A stretch of DNA of 64,000 bases, from positions 7,467,960-7,531,959 of the forward strand of contig NC_049996.1 in assembly GCF_000003815.2 (NCBI RefSeq), in the 5' to 3' direction. Of this stretch, positions 37,201 through 48,309 are shown one piece after another (position 1 is the stretch's first letter; every line of letters starts with the position of its first letter). The notes beneath the pieces are model-generated. The model worked only from the letters and a program-made list of their open reading frames with translations. It ran no database searches and was not told the origin of the DNA. This DNA comes from Branchiostoma floridae (Eukaryota > Chordata > Leptocardii > Amphioxiformes > Branchiostomatidae). The position numbers and the translations under genes are program-made.

Positions 37201-38477
37201 TGCAAGGTCTCATACTAGCATTATCAAACATTGCAATACCTTCATGCTTTATGTCCAAACACAATGATTGTAAGTTGCAGTTAGAACGTTTCAGTGCTAT
37301 CACTACATATTACATTGTAAGAGATGTTAAGGCTAAAGTTTCTCACCAGTACATGTGCCCCCAAAAGAACTATAAATAAAATGATACAAGAACAGAGTAA
37401 TATACAATAACATTCAAAATCTCCAGGAACCTAACTTACAATTGTGGGAGAAGTTACAGACAAAACAAAAAAACAATAAAAACTCTGATCTTTGTTGAAG
37501 TTTAACATTGTAATTAATAATTAATTTAACTGAAGTTTAACCTTCAGCTTGCAAAGGTTACCATTTTCCACAAATTTGTATTCAGTTATGGAGTTAGGCA
37601 GAACTGCAAACCACAACAACACAGATGCTTTCAACCATTTAACCTTCTCCCTGATACCTAACTTTGTAACCAAGGCATCACTGTGTATGAAAGGCTACTT
37701 CAGCTGGAAGGGAGGTCAAAGCCAAAATCAAACATGACAGGCATGAAATTATATCAGTAATTTGTAATTTACACATTTAAAGTTTGTAGTACATGTATGA
37801 GACAAAAACAAAAAATGAACATTCTTATTGGACTTTCTCCCCAAAAAATAAAACCTATATAAAAAATTAGTAAGAAGTTTGAGTTAGTGAAATGCAAAGT
37901 TATCCTTTTTTGTTGGACATATACATTGCTGCCTCACCAAAACTACATCTAAAATATCAAATAATTCCAATAGAACATTAGTAGAGATACTGTAAAATAT
38001 CCAGCTCCTCTAATTAATAGGCTCTAAAGGCTTCTTCTATACTCAAAATAGCAAGTTTGATGAAAAGGTGTTTCAAGGCAGTAACTAAAGGTTTTAGTTC
38101 ATGAGACCTGTAGTTAATGCTATGTAGTACCTGGAAATTTTTGTAGACATACAATAAAACGTCCACCTTCTCTAAAGGCTTATTTTAAACTGAAAAAAAC
38201 ATTTTGAAGGAAAGGTGTTTTGACATGTACAATAAAGGTTTTGCCTCTCAAGACTAGTAATCTTATACAGTGTAGAAACTGGGAATTTGTTTTGTTGTCA
38301 TCTTCAAAACCATTGTCTGATATTTTGTAAATATCTTCCTTCATGCAATTAAAATATGCAGGTCATACCAAATATTTTGCCAAGAAAAAGGGTAGACCTC
38401 ATTTGCAAGACATTCTGTTGGGTGGTAGATTTCCTCGCAAGCACACCCTTGGAAGACATTTGGAACAGCCCTGTTCT

Positions 38478-38575
38478 TTAGTCCTCCACATGGTTCTTGA
38501 CCTCCCCCATTCTCCTCAGCTCCTTGGTACGGTCCTCTCCAGCCTCCACTGCATCCATGAGAAGTGCACGAAAAC
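38478..38575 (-). CDS. PYCR: Reductase exon 7: C terminus and stop
   Basis: After a 5.9-kb intron the acceptor CCAG leads to [20 protein letters not shown] and then [12 protein letters not shown] and TAA. The GFR(A/S)LLxxAVEA motif is the expected C-terminal helix of the enzyme, and the phase (1) fits exon 6, so the exon belongs to this gene despite the distance. Confidence 0.9.
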
Positions 38576-41500
38576 CTGGCGAAGTTGAGGGGAAAATAAG
38601 TTAGAATGGGATTTTGATACGTTAAATACCTCTTCTGCCAGATGGGTAAAACAACTCTTTCCCTAAAATTGACGGGGAAAGATATACATCCATCTTTCAA
38701 TATCTATAGTCAAATTCTTTTAATGTATTGTATATAACATGGAGACAGACAGGACAGACGGACATAGGCTGCTCTACATCGCAGCAAGGCTAATCCTAAT
38801 GAATTATATAGCATCTAGCTGGCTGGGTACCTCAGTGTTACAGCATCTGGTTGTAACATTGCGTATTACAGTTAGAGTTAGCTGCAGCAGTTAATTGCTA
38901 AAGGTGATATCTCACTGCACTTGGTGCGCCGGTGCGGCACTGCGGGGTTTGTTCACTGCGGCACTGTTGGGTTATTTTTTCCCATTTTTTTTTTTATAAT
39001 TTAGATATTGCGTAATACGTAAAAGTATGACTTAGAAGACAATAAAATACACAAAATGAAAGAAAATTTGTTCTTTATCCAGGGGTGCCTAAGTAATCAT
39101 ACGATCCTTACGGAAAACATAACGGCACTGAACTTTAATCCAACGCAACTTTAATCCAACACTTTTCAGAACCCATCTGTCAGTCAAAAACTAGCTCCGG
39201 TTTGCAAATTCTTTTGAGTGCTTTTCAAGACCAGTAAGGTATACGACTTAAAACCTTGTAAGTTTGAGCTCACAAAGATCGCATGTTGCAGCGAAAAGTT
39301 AATCAATCTTCTGGTATGTTTTCATGCTGTTAATCAAGCCGTGGGAAGTGGGCAGCGATTGTAATTTCAAGCAACCCTACTCTTCGTCCTCACATTACAC
39401 AATCATCATCACAGTAAATATAGTGAAATATCAATAAACTGTCCATCCAACACAACCAACATGCCTTGAAGTATCCCTCTTTAAAGTACAGGGCCAGGCT
39501 TTGTTACACAAATTCAGTGGAAATCCGAACACGCGCCATTTTGAATCATATTTCAGCACGCCCCTTCACCCCTATTTTTGAAAGTGATCACATCCAAAGG
39601 CCAGTAGGACGGATCTCACTGGCGATACCATTACAGCCCCACATGGGGGACGTGCTGTAGGGAGTTTGTACTGTGTTTTGCGGGGATATTTTTTGGGAAC
39701 CATTCACAAACAACGTATTTTGCCACCATTTGCTGACCAAACAACGGATGAAAAGTTTGATAGAACGTCATAACTGTGTAGTGGAACAGCAGAACGGATT
39801 TGCCGCTGGTTGATGTATTTTCAGGCCGTGTTTTGATCGCTGCTATCAGCAGTTTACCGACATGCCGATTTGCCAATTTAACCTTGAGTAAGTGCCTGCC
39901 GATTGATACAAATTTGTCGTTGTAAATATGAAATCCATAGATAAACAGCCTTGTTATATTATTGTGTTGGATTAAAGTTCCACTGGGAATAGAATCCCAA
40001 AGGACTTGCTATCAGTTACACTGTCTTTGAAATGTTATTTTCTCGCGACACAACAGAAAGTGGCAGACCAATGCATGTGTAGCAATGGCCGGGGAAACAT
40101 AGTAAACAATGCACTTAACAGTTTCCAGAATGCGCTAAAGCCCGCTTGTTTATTCATGGTTCAGTTTAGAATTTGTTGGAATGTGTTGGATTAAAGTTCA
40201 GTGCCGTTACGATCCTTACGGAAAACATACGATCCATTACTAGGAAACATACGATCCTTACGGAAATCATACGATCCACTACTAGGAAACATACGATCCT
40301 TACAGAAAACATACGATCCACTACTAGAAACATACGATCCTTACGGGAAACATACGATCCACTACTAGAAACATACGATCCTTACTAATCTTTTGGACCA
40401 ACGCATGGGTCACGTCACACAAGCGACAGATTCACTATGGTGGCCTCGGGATTGCTTATTGTTCGTTACCATATCTTTGCATACGAGGCTTAACACATCC
40501 TCCTAAACACCAAAACCCCAATCTACACTGCTGACTTCTTAGCCGGCAAGAAAAGGAAGTTCTCCAGGGTCCGCCATCTTGAATTTGCCGCTGATGTCAC
40601 GTGGTCCAGCAAATTAGTAAGGATCGTATATTTCTAGTAGTGGATCGTATGTTTTCCGTAAGGATCGTATGTTTCCTAGTAGTGGATCGTATGTTTTCCG
40701 TAAGGATCGTATGTTTCCTAGTAGTGGATCGTATGTTTTCCGTAAGGATCGTATGTTTTCCGTAAGGATCGTATGATTACTTAGGCACCCCTGTTATCTT
40801 TGAAATTTGTTGAGCATCTTTCGAACTTCGCAGTGCCTCACCGGTGCCGCAAGTGCAGTGAGATACTGTTGCTGCAACTTTTGAGCGATCTTTGCGCAAC
40901 CATAGATTAACTGAATTTCATAGACAAAGAATAATTCTTGAATGATGTGTATGTTTTGGTGGACTTAATACAATTTTTGAATGATTTGTATGTTTTGGTG
41001 GACCAAATACAATACTCTGTACAGACAAAATTGACATATTGGTGTGCAGGTACTACACAAGGGTAACTGCCCATTAAAAACAGTCTGTACAAAGAGTAAA
41101 ACAGTTCTAATATTATAATATATAATAGTTATTATTGCAAAAGAGATTCAGGAAACCAGTCTCCAGTAATTACCTCTGTGAGGGTGAAGGAGGCTCATCT
41201 TCGATGAGGTTTTGTTTTTCGTTGTGCTTGTGTGTTTGCACCTATAACTGAAGATCCTTTTCATGAAATTGTATCAATCTTGGTATGAGGGATTGTCCCA
41301 GGTAATTGTTGGGGTCCAAAGAGACATGGAGATTTTGGGACTCAGACTGGATTTGTTTTTGCATTCTGCACCAATCACTGAGTGACTTGCCCCAAATCGT
41401 CCTAACCATCCACATATAACCAATTAAGTCCTTTACAATGCCTGCAAGCAAGCAGCTAGAAGCAAGATGGTGGCCACACAAAAACCCTGACAAAAAAACA

Positions 41501-44500
41501 TAATCATACTTTTCTAAAATCTTTGTTTCCTTTCTATAGATCTTGAACCTGTATCTGTATTTATACTAATCAAAGAATATTCCTTCAGCATAATGAACAA
41601 AATGTGCCATATTTGCAGTGGCAATACTGTCAATTCACAGATTTTCATGGTGACTTCATTTTTCAGTTGAATGAGAGGGAAAAAGGGATTTTTTGCTGTA
41701 TTTAAAGTTTGTGGTTGAAACAATTCTGTAGTGCAGTAGTACATGTTTACTGTGTCATGAATTTGCAGTGAATAGACAAGTGAGAAAACTATCCTGTACA
41801 TTTTAACATTTTACAGATTTACAGTATATCATAGGACTTGCCAAACCTTATAATTTCAATCACTTGGCTTTCTCTGTTGCTACTAGCTGAGCCTTGCAGG
41901 ATGTAGAGACATCATATTTCAAAAAGGATATTTACCACCAGATATGCAAAACTCAGGCAAAAGCATCGGAACATTTGACAAATCAGGTTAGATTTGTTAC
42001 CGTCTTGTTATTCTGTACTTTTTACATGAGCAGTAACACTCACACCAGGATGGTCCCCTACTCTTTTCAATAAGTTAGATGGGATCTTTGTGTTTGAGGT
42101 GTGGCTCTCCCAAAACACGGGACCTCCTACTTTACATCCTATCAGAGAGGACATCCCTTACCAAAGCATGGAACTTCTTTTTATCTGATTTGCGTGAGGT
42201 AGTACTAGTAGGTATAAAGTACTTTTCCCAATGGTACAACACTGGGGACTTCTAAGGATCTGAACCCATGAATTAGAACCTTTTGAGTCAAAAACCATAA
42301 CCACAAGACTACCTAATGCCAACTTTGATTTTACACTCTGATAGTGATTAAGTTTTTGTGTGGCCAGAACCATCTCTGTATCTAGAGGTACATGTAGCAG
42401 GAGGGATAAAACTGTTACCTCCACGATCCCTACTACGTTTCAACAGCTTTGTGTCGATACCTGGGAGGCAAGAGCCCTGTCAGTCATCATCAACTCAAAA
42501 CTTCCCCATGTGTGTCCAAACGAAATTGAGTTGGTTATAAAGCCATCATCAACTCAAAACTTCCCCATGTGTCTCCAAACGAAATTGAGTTGGTTACAAA
42601 GCCATCATCAACTAAAACTTCCCCATGTGTCTCCAAACGAAATTGAGTTGGTTATAAAGCCATCATCAACTAAAACTTCCCCATGTGTCTCCAAACGAAA
42701 TTGAGTTGGTTATAAAGCCATCATCAACTAAAACTTCCCCATGTGTCTCCAAACGAAATTGAGTTGGTTATAAAGCCATCATCAGCTAAAACTTCCCCAT
42801 GTGTCTCCAAAGGAAATTGAGTTGGTTACAACCATACTGTAAGCCTGGAATCAATCCTACACTAGTTCAATATTTTCAGGAACTGCAGCATTACAAACCA
42901 ACACCCCCTTCTAGCGAGGTGAATGACCTCAATTTGGGACACCCAGGTGGCATAGGAGCATCAACTGTTATAGCAGCATATGATAAGGCTAAGGATATGG
43001 CATTAAGAAATTCCTCAATTTCTTGTTTTGGGATTCAAATATTTCACAGAAGCAGCACCAAATGCCCCTTTGAACCACAGTGCTACACTCAAAGCTAATC
43101 AGAACTCTTGTCTATATTTTAAGCAAACATTTAAATGCAAATCATTCTCTATCAGGGCTCTAAATACTGGGTGCATGTGCACCCAGGTGCACCTAAAATT
43201 GAGCTGTGCACCCAATTATTTTCTGTGGGTGCACAGGGTGCACCCAAATATTTTCTTAGGTTTATGTATGGAAAGATATCAAGTATACTAGTATACATCA
43301 TATTCTTGACATCTGAGTGTTAGAAAGATAATAAAAAATGTCTGTCATGTTACTTGTTTAAGAATTTGATAGCTTGTAACTAAGTTTTGTTATTAAGGTT
43401 TTTTTTTACATTCTACTGAAATTTTAGTGGTGCACCCCAAAATTTTTTGGTGCACCCAATTTTTTAAGCTGGGTGCACCAGTGCACCTAATTCCCCAAAA
43501 GTGAATTTCGAGCCCTGTCTATCAATGGATGCCAAACTATTCTGTAGAGACACAATCAAAGGAGTGACGGGAGCCAGAATAGGATAGATACCAGGCTATC
43601 ATACAGCATGAGAAACAAAGAGAGATAATAAAAAATTTTGCCAGACCCCATTGTTAAAGTTTTGTTTTGTTTTTCCTTTTTTACTGGATGTTCAATTTCA
43701 TTTGGATTGAGTTTAGTGTTTTACTTTTAGTTGACTATATCTACATTTTAGTCTCATGACAACTACTTTACATTACTTGTTATCAAAATATGAATAAGTA
43801 ATGAATAAATCACTAAAATACTACACAATTTTTTGATAGTTTTTTTTTTTTATAAAATGTTTCCACTTCATTCTAAAAAGGAATTGTTATAAGGTTAGTA
43901 TTATGTACAATTTCTGTTAGATCTTGCTATGGTCACAGCAAGTCAATTTTATGGATGACATCCGTGTGCGCATTGACTTTCTACTCGTATTGACTGGTTT
44001 TGAAAAATTTTGTTTTGTACACCTTTGGCAATGGTCGACACGATAATAAAATACCTAAAATGGGAAGATAGCCTTGTGGTATCCTTGATTGTACTTCTCT
44101 AATACAGGAATAAAAGACTTGTTTTGTTGATTCAGTTTTTGTTATAATGTTTACGGTCTCTGTTTTGAAAAAAAATAGACATCTTTCTTTTTTGTGCTCT
44201 AGCATTAGAGTTGGAGTTTGCAGATGATGCCATCCATAAAATTTACTTACTATGGCCTAATTCACACAAGATCAAACTGTTATACTTTTGTTTTAGATAG
44301 TAACAGCCTGAAAGTGACAATGACTAAAGAATGGCTGATCACAATGAACATACAACTGAGAGAGCTAATCTTGCAACTGACCAATCAACAACTTGTATTT
44401 GATTAGCCACACAGCTCAAGCTGTTCCTGATTGGTCACTCATAACACCCAATCAGAGCCAAGATTGCCTACCTCCTTTCTCCATCTTGTGAATGGCTGAG

Positions 44501-47500
44501 AGTGCTGATTGGCCGAGAATGTTGTTGGAGCAGACCTCATCCTTCAGCATGCTGGGGTGGGCACCAGTCTCCAGAACTCGCTTGGCAGCATTCTGAAGGA
44601 AGTAAAAAATTTTACGTTTCAACACACAAATCAGAGTAGTTGTTTTCAGCAGTTCTGTGAGTAGCGACTATACAACTGAAGTATGAAATATTTTGTCCTA
44701 GACCTATATGGAAGTATATATGTTAGGGTAGGGATTGTGATTTATTTTGCTGATAGAAATTTGCTGATAAAGCTTGCTGATTTTGCTTTTCCCTCTGTCA
44801 GCTTTTCAGGACAGAAATTGAAAAAGGCAAAACCCCCAAAAAGATAATTTTCGTCCTGACCATTCAATCAAAGCTTCTTTGTTTTGCAAACCATTTTGTT
44901 TTCTTGAAATAACTTAAGTACAATACCAAGTGACATTGAACCACGTCATGTGCCAACATTTTCCCCATCTCTACCTGAATGGTTTCTGCAGCGATCCTGA
45001 GTGACTCCTGTCTGGATAGTCCCATCTTCACCCCACCTGTGGCCAGGGCATCGATGGACAGGAACACCTGTACAGGAAGGACAAGACATCAAAGTTCTTG
45101 TGAATATCTAATAATGCCTAGTACATGCTACAGCACTATAACACCTGATGCTAAACAAGTCCCAAGCCACCCAAATTGAGGTCAATGAGGACATTACTTT
45201 CAGAAAGGGGTTATTGGGCAGAAATGATGCAGTACTTGAAAATACTGCTAGGGTGTCCAAAGTTGACATGTTTTTTTAGGGTCTCAACAACTACCCACAT
45301 ACCAAAGCTAATAAAAATCCATCTAAAGGATCATAGTTCTAGGTGTATACATAATTAAAAACAGCACCTCCATCGGAGGTGAACCCAGGCTTTTAGCCAG
45401 GCATGTGTCATGTCGTCACTTACCGCGACTCACCAAGGAATTTGGACTCCCTATAATAAAATCCTAGCTAAAAGCCTGGGTGAACCTCCTTCCCAGAGAT
45501 ATCTATTGCATCAAATAATTGATTACTTATCAGATACAGCAGCTGACAAATTTGTAACACTTCTTACATATGCAGGTCCGCTCCCACTCAAGCCAGTCAC
45601 GGCGTCCATGTAATCTTCTTTCCCCTCGAAACACCAGCCGACATTGGACAAAAGAACCTCAACTGTCTCGCCGTCATGCTTCGTGGCGTGCTCCCCACGG
45701 GCGTACACCGTCGCCCCCTCCCCCACCACCAGGGGGGTGTTGGGCATCATCCGGATCACTCTTGTTTCAGGGGGTAAGGACTGTAGGTGTTGGGGAAAGG
45801 TGCACTGTTGTTAGATGTACATTGCCATACTACATTTATAGTTTGAAATAGACTAGGAAGCATCCAGTGGCAAGAAAAGCGAACAAGAACTTGACAATCA
45901 AGGAAGTGCACCTAACATTGGGGCATGTGCACATTCATGCATCCGAAATTGGAGATGTGTACGTAATTTAATAGCCTAAGTATCATCCTACTATGGTACT
46001 TAGGCTATTAATTTATAACATTTGGAGCACTTAGTGTACCCAAGTATTTGTATAGGGTTACATGTATAACCGTTATACATGTATGTACTGCCATACGTAT
46101 ACTATGGATATTATTGTACACCAGTATACAGCATATCAATCACATAGGTGTTAGAAGAGAAGAAAAAGAATATATAGAAATAGAAGACAATATATAGAAC
46201 AAACACAGAACAAAACATATTTCTTACCTGTTCAACTGATTTTATGGTGACGCCAGCCATGGGAGTCACAAAGAGATGTCGATTGGTGACAAACGGCGCG
46301 ATCTCCTCCAGCACGTTTTTCACCACATTTGCTTTGATCGCCAGGAACACGACGTCCGACTGCGACACTAGCGCTGTGTTACTGTGGGTCACTTGTATGC
46401 CAAGCTCCTGTGTAAGACAACAAATGAGAAAATAATAGTAAACAAGAAATCAAAGATCTACTACCTCTGTAATATATTTAGTGCTTTTGTCAATGCCTTT
46501 AATAGTCCTAACCTCTTCTACTTTGGGGTTACTCCCTCAAATAGCCCTGCAGTGGGCCAACGTTGGGTAAGGGCAGCCCTCCTAACCATTACAGATGTTA
46601 CTTAGTGAACCTCCCCTACCCCAGCAATCTCCCTCCCATAAGGGATTATCCATGGACTATACAACAATACTGTAACTTCAGACCCCTCCTGAATTTTCTA
46701 TTAAGCATTACCAGGCCTCTTAAATATACCATCAAGCACTGCTGCATTACCACAATCCACTATTGTAACGTAAGGTTACCAGTTTACGTGCAGGACCAGT
46801 TTACGATCACTTTGGGCACTGGTGCAGACTTCGAGGTGAATTGTGAAAAAGAAAATTCTCTTCAGTAGGCAAGAAGTACGTCTATAGGATCTATGTGATT
46901 GTATCTTATTTGTGATATATGCTTGCATCCAGGAAAGCAGCCGACTAAACGTTTGAAAAGCCTGACAACAATTTAAATTGACGATGTATGATTGTTGAAC
47001 ACTGTTACAGATGGCCCGGTTTTGATCGTAATTCTCAACCGCTAACTTCGTCTCCTCTTTCTAAATCCTACAAATTCTATATCAATTGCAACATCGTCTG
47101 AAACCAAACCTATTGTTAGATCCTTTTTATTACTTACCAGGCACTAAATTTTTCACAACCATTTTTACCTTGATGTTTCTTAACTCTGCTCTTCCGACCA
47201 GGTTGTCAGGGGCAGAGGCAAAGATGTTTTCAGCAGGCACAGCTCCTTTAATAAAAAACAACAAAAGTGTCAATCTATGTAAAATTAGCACTTCTACTGG
47301 ATCCATCATTTTTAACGGAACAATATTTGAATGTTGTACTTGTAAAAGGATTCATAATTTGTTTACTGTTTTCACAAATAAAACAGTTAACAACTGATGA
47401 ACACATCAAATCCACAGATGGTATGACATGTAAAAGTAGAAATATCAGCAAATTGTTATATAAATTTCTTAATGTCATAACCAATATTGTCATAACCAAT

Positions 47501-48089
47501 ATAAATACCCCTTCCCTTCCTTCCATCAATTCCAGGTATGATCCCTCCCATAATTAAGGCTTCATTCATCAGGGACCACTGCCCAGCAGCCCATGGACTG
47601 CCCCACACTTCCTTCAGGAAGAGAGTGTTGCCCTGTAATTCTATAATACCTGAAAATACTGCTAGGGGCCCCAACTCACCGGGTTTCTATCTTATGCTAC
47701 CGTAGTATCTGCTTGAAGGTTACACAACTTTATTTTTATCAAGGAGGTTATATTCAGATATAAGCTCCTTGTTTTTATCAACAGGATCTTGAGTTTTAGG
47801 TGCGAACACACAACAACAACAACAACCAAAACAGTATCCCTCCCCCTACGTAGGTAACATTCGTAACTATCAGAACTGTCTAGTGCTTGTCCAACATATG
47901 TTCAATCCAAGATTAAAACAGCAACTGTTTAGGGTAGCTGTGTTTTCCCACCATCTGGTAGCCCCCCTCCCCAACACAAAATATTCAGCGATCAGCGATA
48001 AAAATCTCATCTTTCTCCTTACCGGCTCGTATGAATCCCTTCGCCATGGCCATGGCCAGTCGGCCTGCTCCTATAAATCCCACACTCAT
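38478..48089 (-). CDS. PYCR: Pyrroline-5-carboxylate reductase, seven exons
   Basis: NAD(P)H-dependent reduction of 1-pyrroline-5-carboxylate to proline, the last step of proline synthesis. Exons in transcript order: 48089-48023, 47245-47169, 46407-46228, 45780-45568, 45067-44975, 44592-44472, 38575-38478; 282 codons plus TAA, all with GT/AG borders. The N terminus [19 protein letters not shown] is the Rossmann nucleotide-binding motif. [18 protein letters not shown] and [13 protein letters not shown] are family signatures. The length and lack of a presequence resemble the short cytosolic PYCR3 type. Oddity: the catalytic-domain loop CSPGGTTI is replaced by [11 protein letters not shown] in exon 6. 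The last intron (38576-44471) is 5.9 kb and full of transposons. The gene is convergent with the collagen gene. Confidence 0.93.
39080..40793. mobile_element. hAT5-like element inserted in the outer MITE
   Basis: Termini CAGGGGTGCCTAAGTAATCA and its exact reverse complement, with perfect inverted ends of about 40 bp. Flanked by TTATC on both sides (39075-39079 and 40794-40798). The uninterrupted MITE has TTATC once at the matching place, so the 5-bp duplication is demonstrated by an empty site. Both arms are built of alternating CATACGATCCTTACGG and CATACGATCCACTACTAG words in opposite orientation. No transposase. hAT-type termini with a 5-bp duplication fit the hAT5 group. Confidence 0.82.
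39122..40207. mobile_element. TA-target element inserted in the hAT5-like element
   Basis: Ends are 23-bp perfect inverted repeats starting ACGGCACTGAACTTTAATCC. Flanked by TA on both sides (39120-39121 and 40208-40209). Removing it and one TA restores GGAAAACATACGATCC, exactly the repeat unit of the host element. 1,086 bp; further inward copies of TTAATCCAACA/TGTTGGATTAA occur (39150-39163, 39964-39975). No transposase frame. The TA duplication suggests Tc1/mariner-type transposition. Confidence 0.8.
42483..42832 (+). repeat. 58-60-bp minisatellite, six copies
   Basis: The unit contains TCATCAACTAAAACTTCCCC followed by ATGTGTCTCCAAACGAAATT and GAGTTGGTTATAAAGCCA. The first two copies carry an extra AC and one TGTGTGTCC variant. 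It lies in the last intron of the reductase gene. The reading frames across it are by-products. Confidence 0.88.
43153..43517. mobile_element. Miniature hAT5-like element, 365 bp
   Basis: CAGGGCTCTAAATAC at the left, GAATTTCGAGCCCTG at the right, and a 5-bp TCTAT duplication on both sides (43148-43152, 43518-43522). The interior has GTGCACC words on both strands, pairing arm to arm. It shares termini with 35415-35754. Confidence 0.82.
44472..44592 (-). CDS. PYCR: Reductase exon 6, with altered substrate loop
   Basis: Encodes [20 protein letters not shown] then [20 protein letters not shown]. Family members have C(S/T)PGGTTI before the helix that ends IHxLExGG. Here PGG is replaced by NNILGQ (three residues longer) and TT by SA, while both flanks are well conserved. 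The frame stays open and both splice sites look normal. It may be a functional divergence, a lineage-specific change or a sequence error. Confidence 0.88.
44975..45067 (-). CDS. PYCR: Reductase exon 5
   Basis: 31 codons, [20 protein letters not shown] then [11 protein letters not shown]. The [12 protein letters not shown] stretch matches the DALADGGVKMGL of the family. Confidence 0.93.
45375..45489. repeat. Inverted repeat of 115 bp in reductase intron 4
   Basis: Arms of 27 bp, GGAGGTGAACCCAGGCTTTT and AAAAGCCTGGGTGAACCTCC, with three mismatches over the full arms. Probably a small MITE. Confidence 0.7.
45568..45780 (-). CDS. PYCR: Reductase exon 4: catalytic signatures
   Basis: 71 codons with [20 protein letters not shown] and [15 protein letters not shown]. 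The latter forms part of the substrate site and starts the dimerisation domain. Donor GTAAGA. Confidence 0.94.
45968..46011. repeat. Perfect 15-bp hairpin in reductase intron 3
   Basis: TTAATAGCCTAAGTA, a 14-nt loop, then TACTTAGGCTATTAA. It is followed 48 bp later by a 25-bp palindrome (46059-46083: TACATGTATAAC, C, GTTATACATGTA). Confidence 0.8.
46228..46407 (-). CDS. PYCR: Reductase exon 3
   Basis: 60 codons, phase 0 on both sides. Includes [19 protein letters not shown] (the VFLAIKP-like strand, here with Ala in place of Pro) and [16 protein letters not shown]. Its 5' flank contains a hairpin and a palindrome (45968-46083, intron 3). Confidence 0.92.
47169..47245 (-). CDS. PYCR: Reductase exon 2
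   Basis: Encodes [20 protein letters not shown] then LRNIK after the split Gly. The ASAP segment follows the second beta strand of the nucleotide fold, as in PYCR3-type proteins. The exon is short (77 nt). Confidence 0.9.
48023..48089 (-). CDS. PYCR: Reductase exon 1: start and Rossmann motif
   Basis: ATG at 48089-48087. It encodes [20 protein letters not shown] plus RAG and ends in phase 1 at GTAAGG. The GAGRLA glycine-rich turn follows Met so closely that no mitochondrial targeting sequence is possible from this start. Confidence 0.93.
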
Positions 48090-48218
48090 GTCTGTAACGG
48101 CGTTAGTTGAAGGAAAATATGGGGAAATTTGTGGACTTCACTGCCACATCACAACATCGTGTTGCGCCTAAAAGGTCAATCTTTGGTCATTGGGTGATAC
48201 CAATATAAGCCAATAGGG

Positions 48219-48309
48219 TATATGAATAGTTGATTTTCATAATTATACAGTAATTGTTACTCTTCATTACACAATTACTGTATAATTATGAAAATCAACT
48301 ATTCATATA
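48219..48309. repeat. Perfect 39-bp inverted repeat upstream of the reductase start
   Basis: Arm 48219-48257 starts TATATGAATAGTTGATTTTC and is perfectly complementary to 48271-48309, with a 13-nt loop between. It lies 130 bp upstream of the reductase ATG, so in its promoter or 5' UTR. Most simply a small foldback transposon with TA-rich ends; a regulatory hairpin is possible. Confidence 0.9.

Larger units (their letters stand above)
38903..40870 (-). mobile_element. Outer MITE (copy A), interrupted by two nested insertions
   Basis: Ends GGTGATATCTCACTGCACTT (left) and AAGTGCAGTGAGATAC (right). With the insertion at 39080-40793 removed, it aligns along its length with the reverse complement of the intact 250-bp copy at 55550-55799, including CAATACGTAAAAGTATGACT. 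The right terminus is slightly decayed. The family is probably PIF/Harbinger-type, because the intact copy has a TAA target duplication. Confidence 0.82.

Noticed and set aside
38341-38700. 119-residue minus-strand frame over the reductase terminal exon
   Set aside because: It is in another frame; the true exon is 38575-38478 with the conserved GFRALL motif.
40173-40388. Frame with repeated [13 protein letters not shown] peptide
   Set aside because: Translation of the tandem words in the hAT5-like element arm.
42360-42704. 114-residue frame with repeats
   Set aside because: Translation of the 58-60-bp minisatellite; the unit length changes between copies and breaks periodicity.
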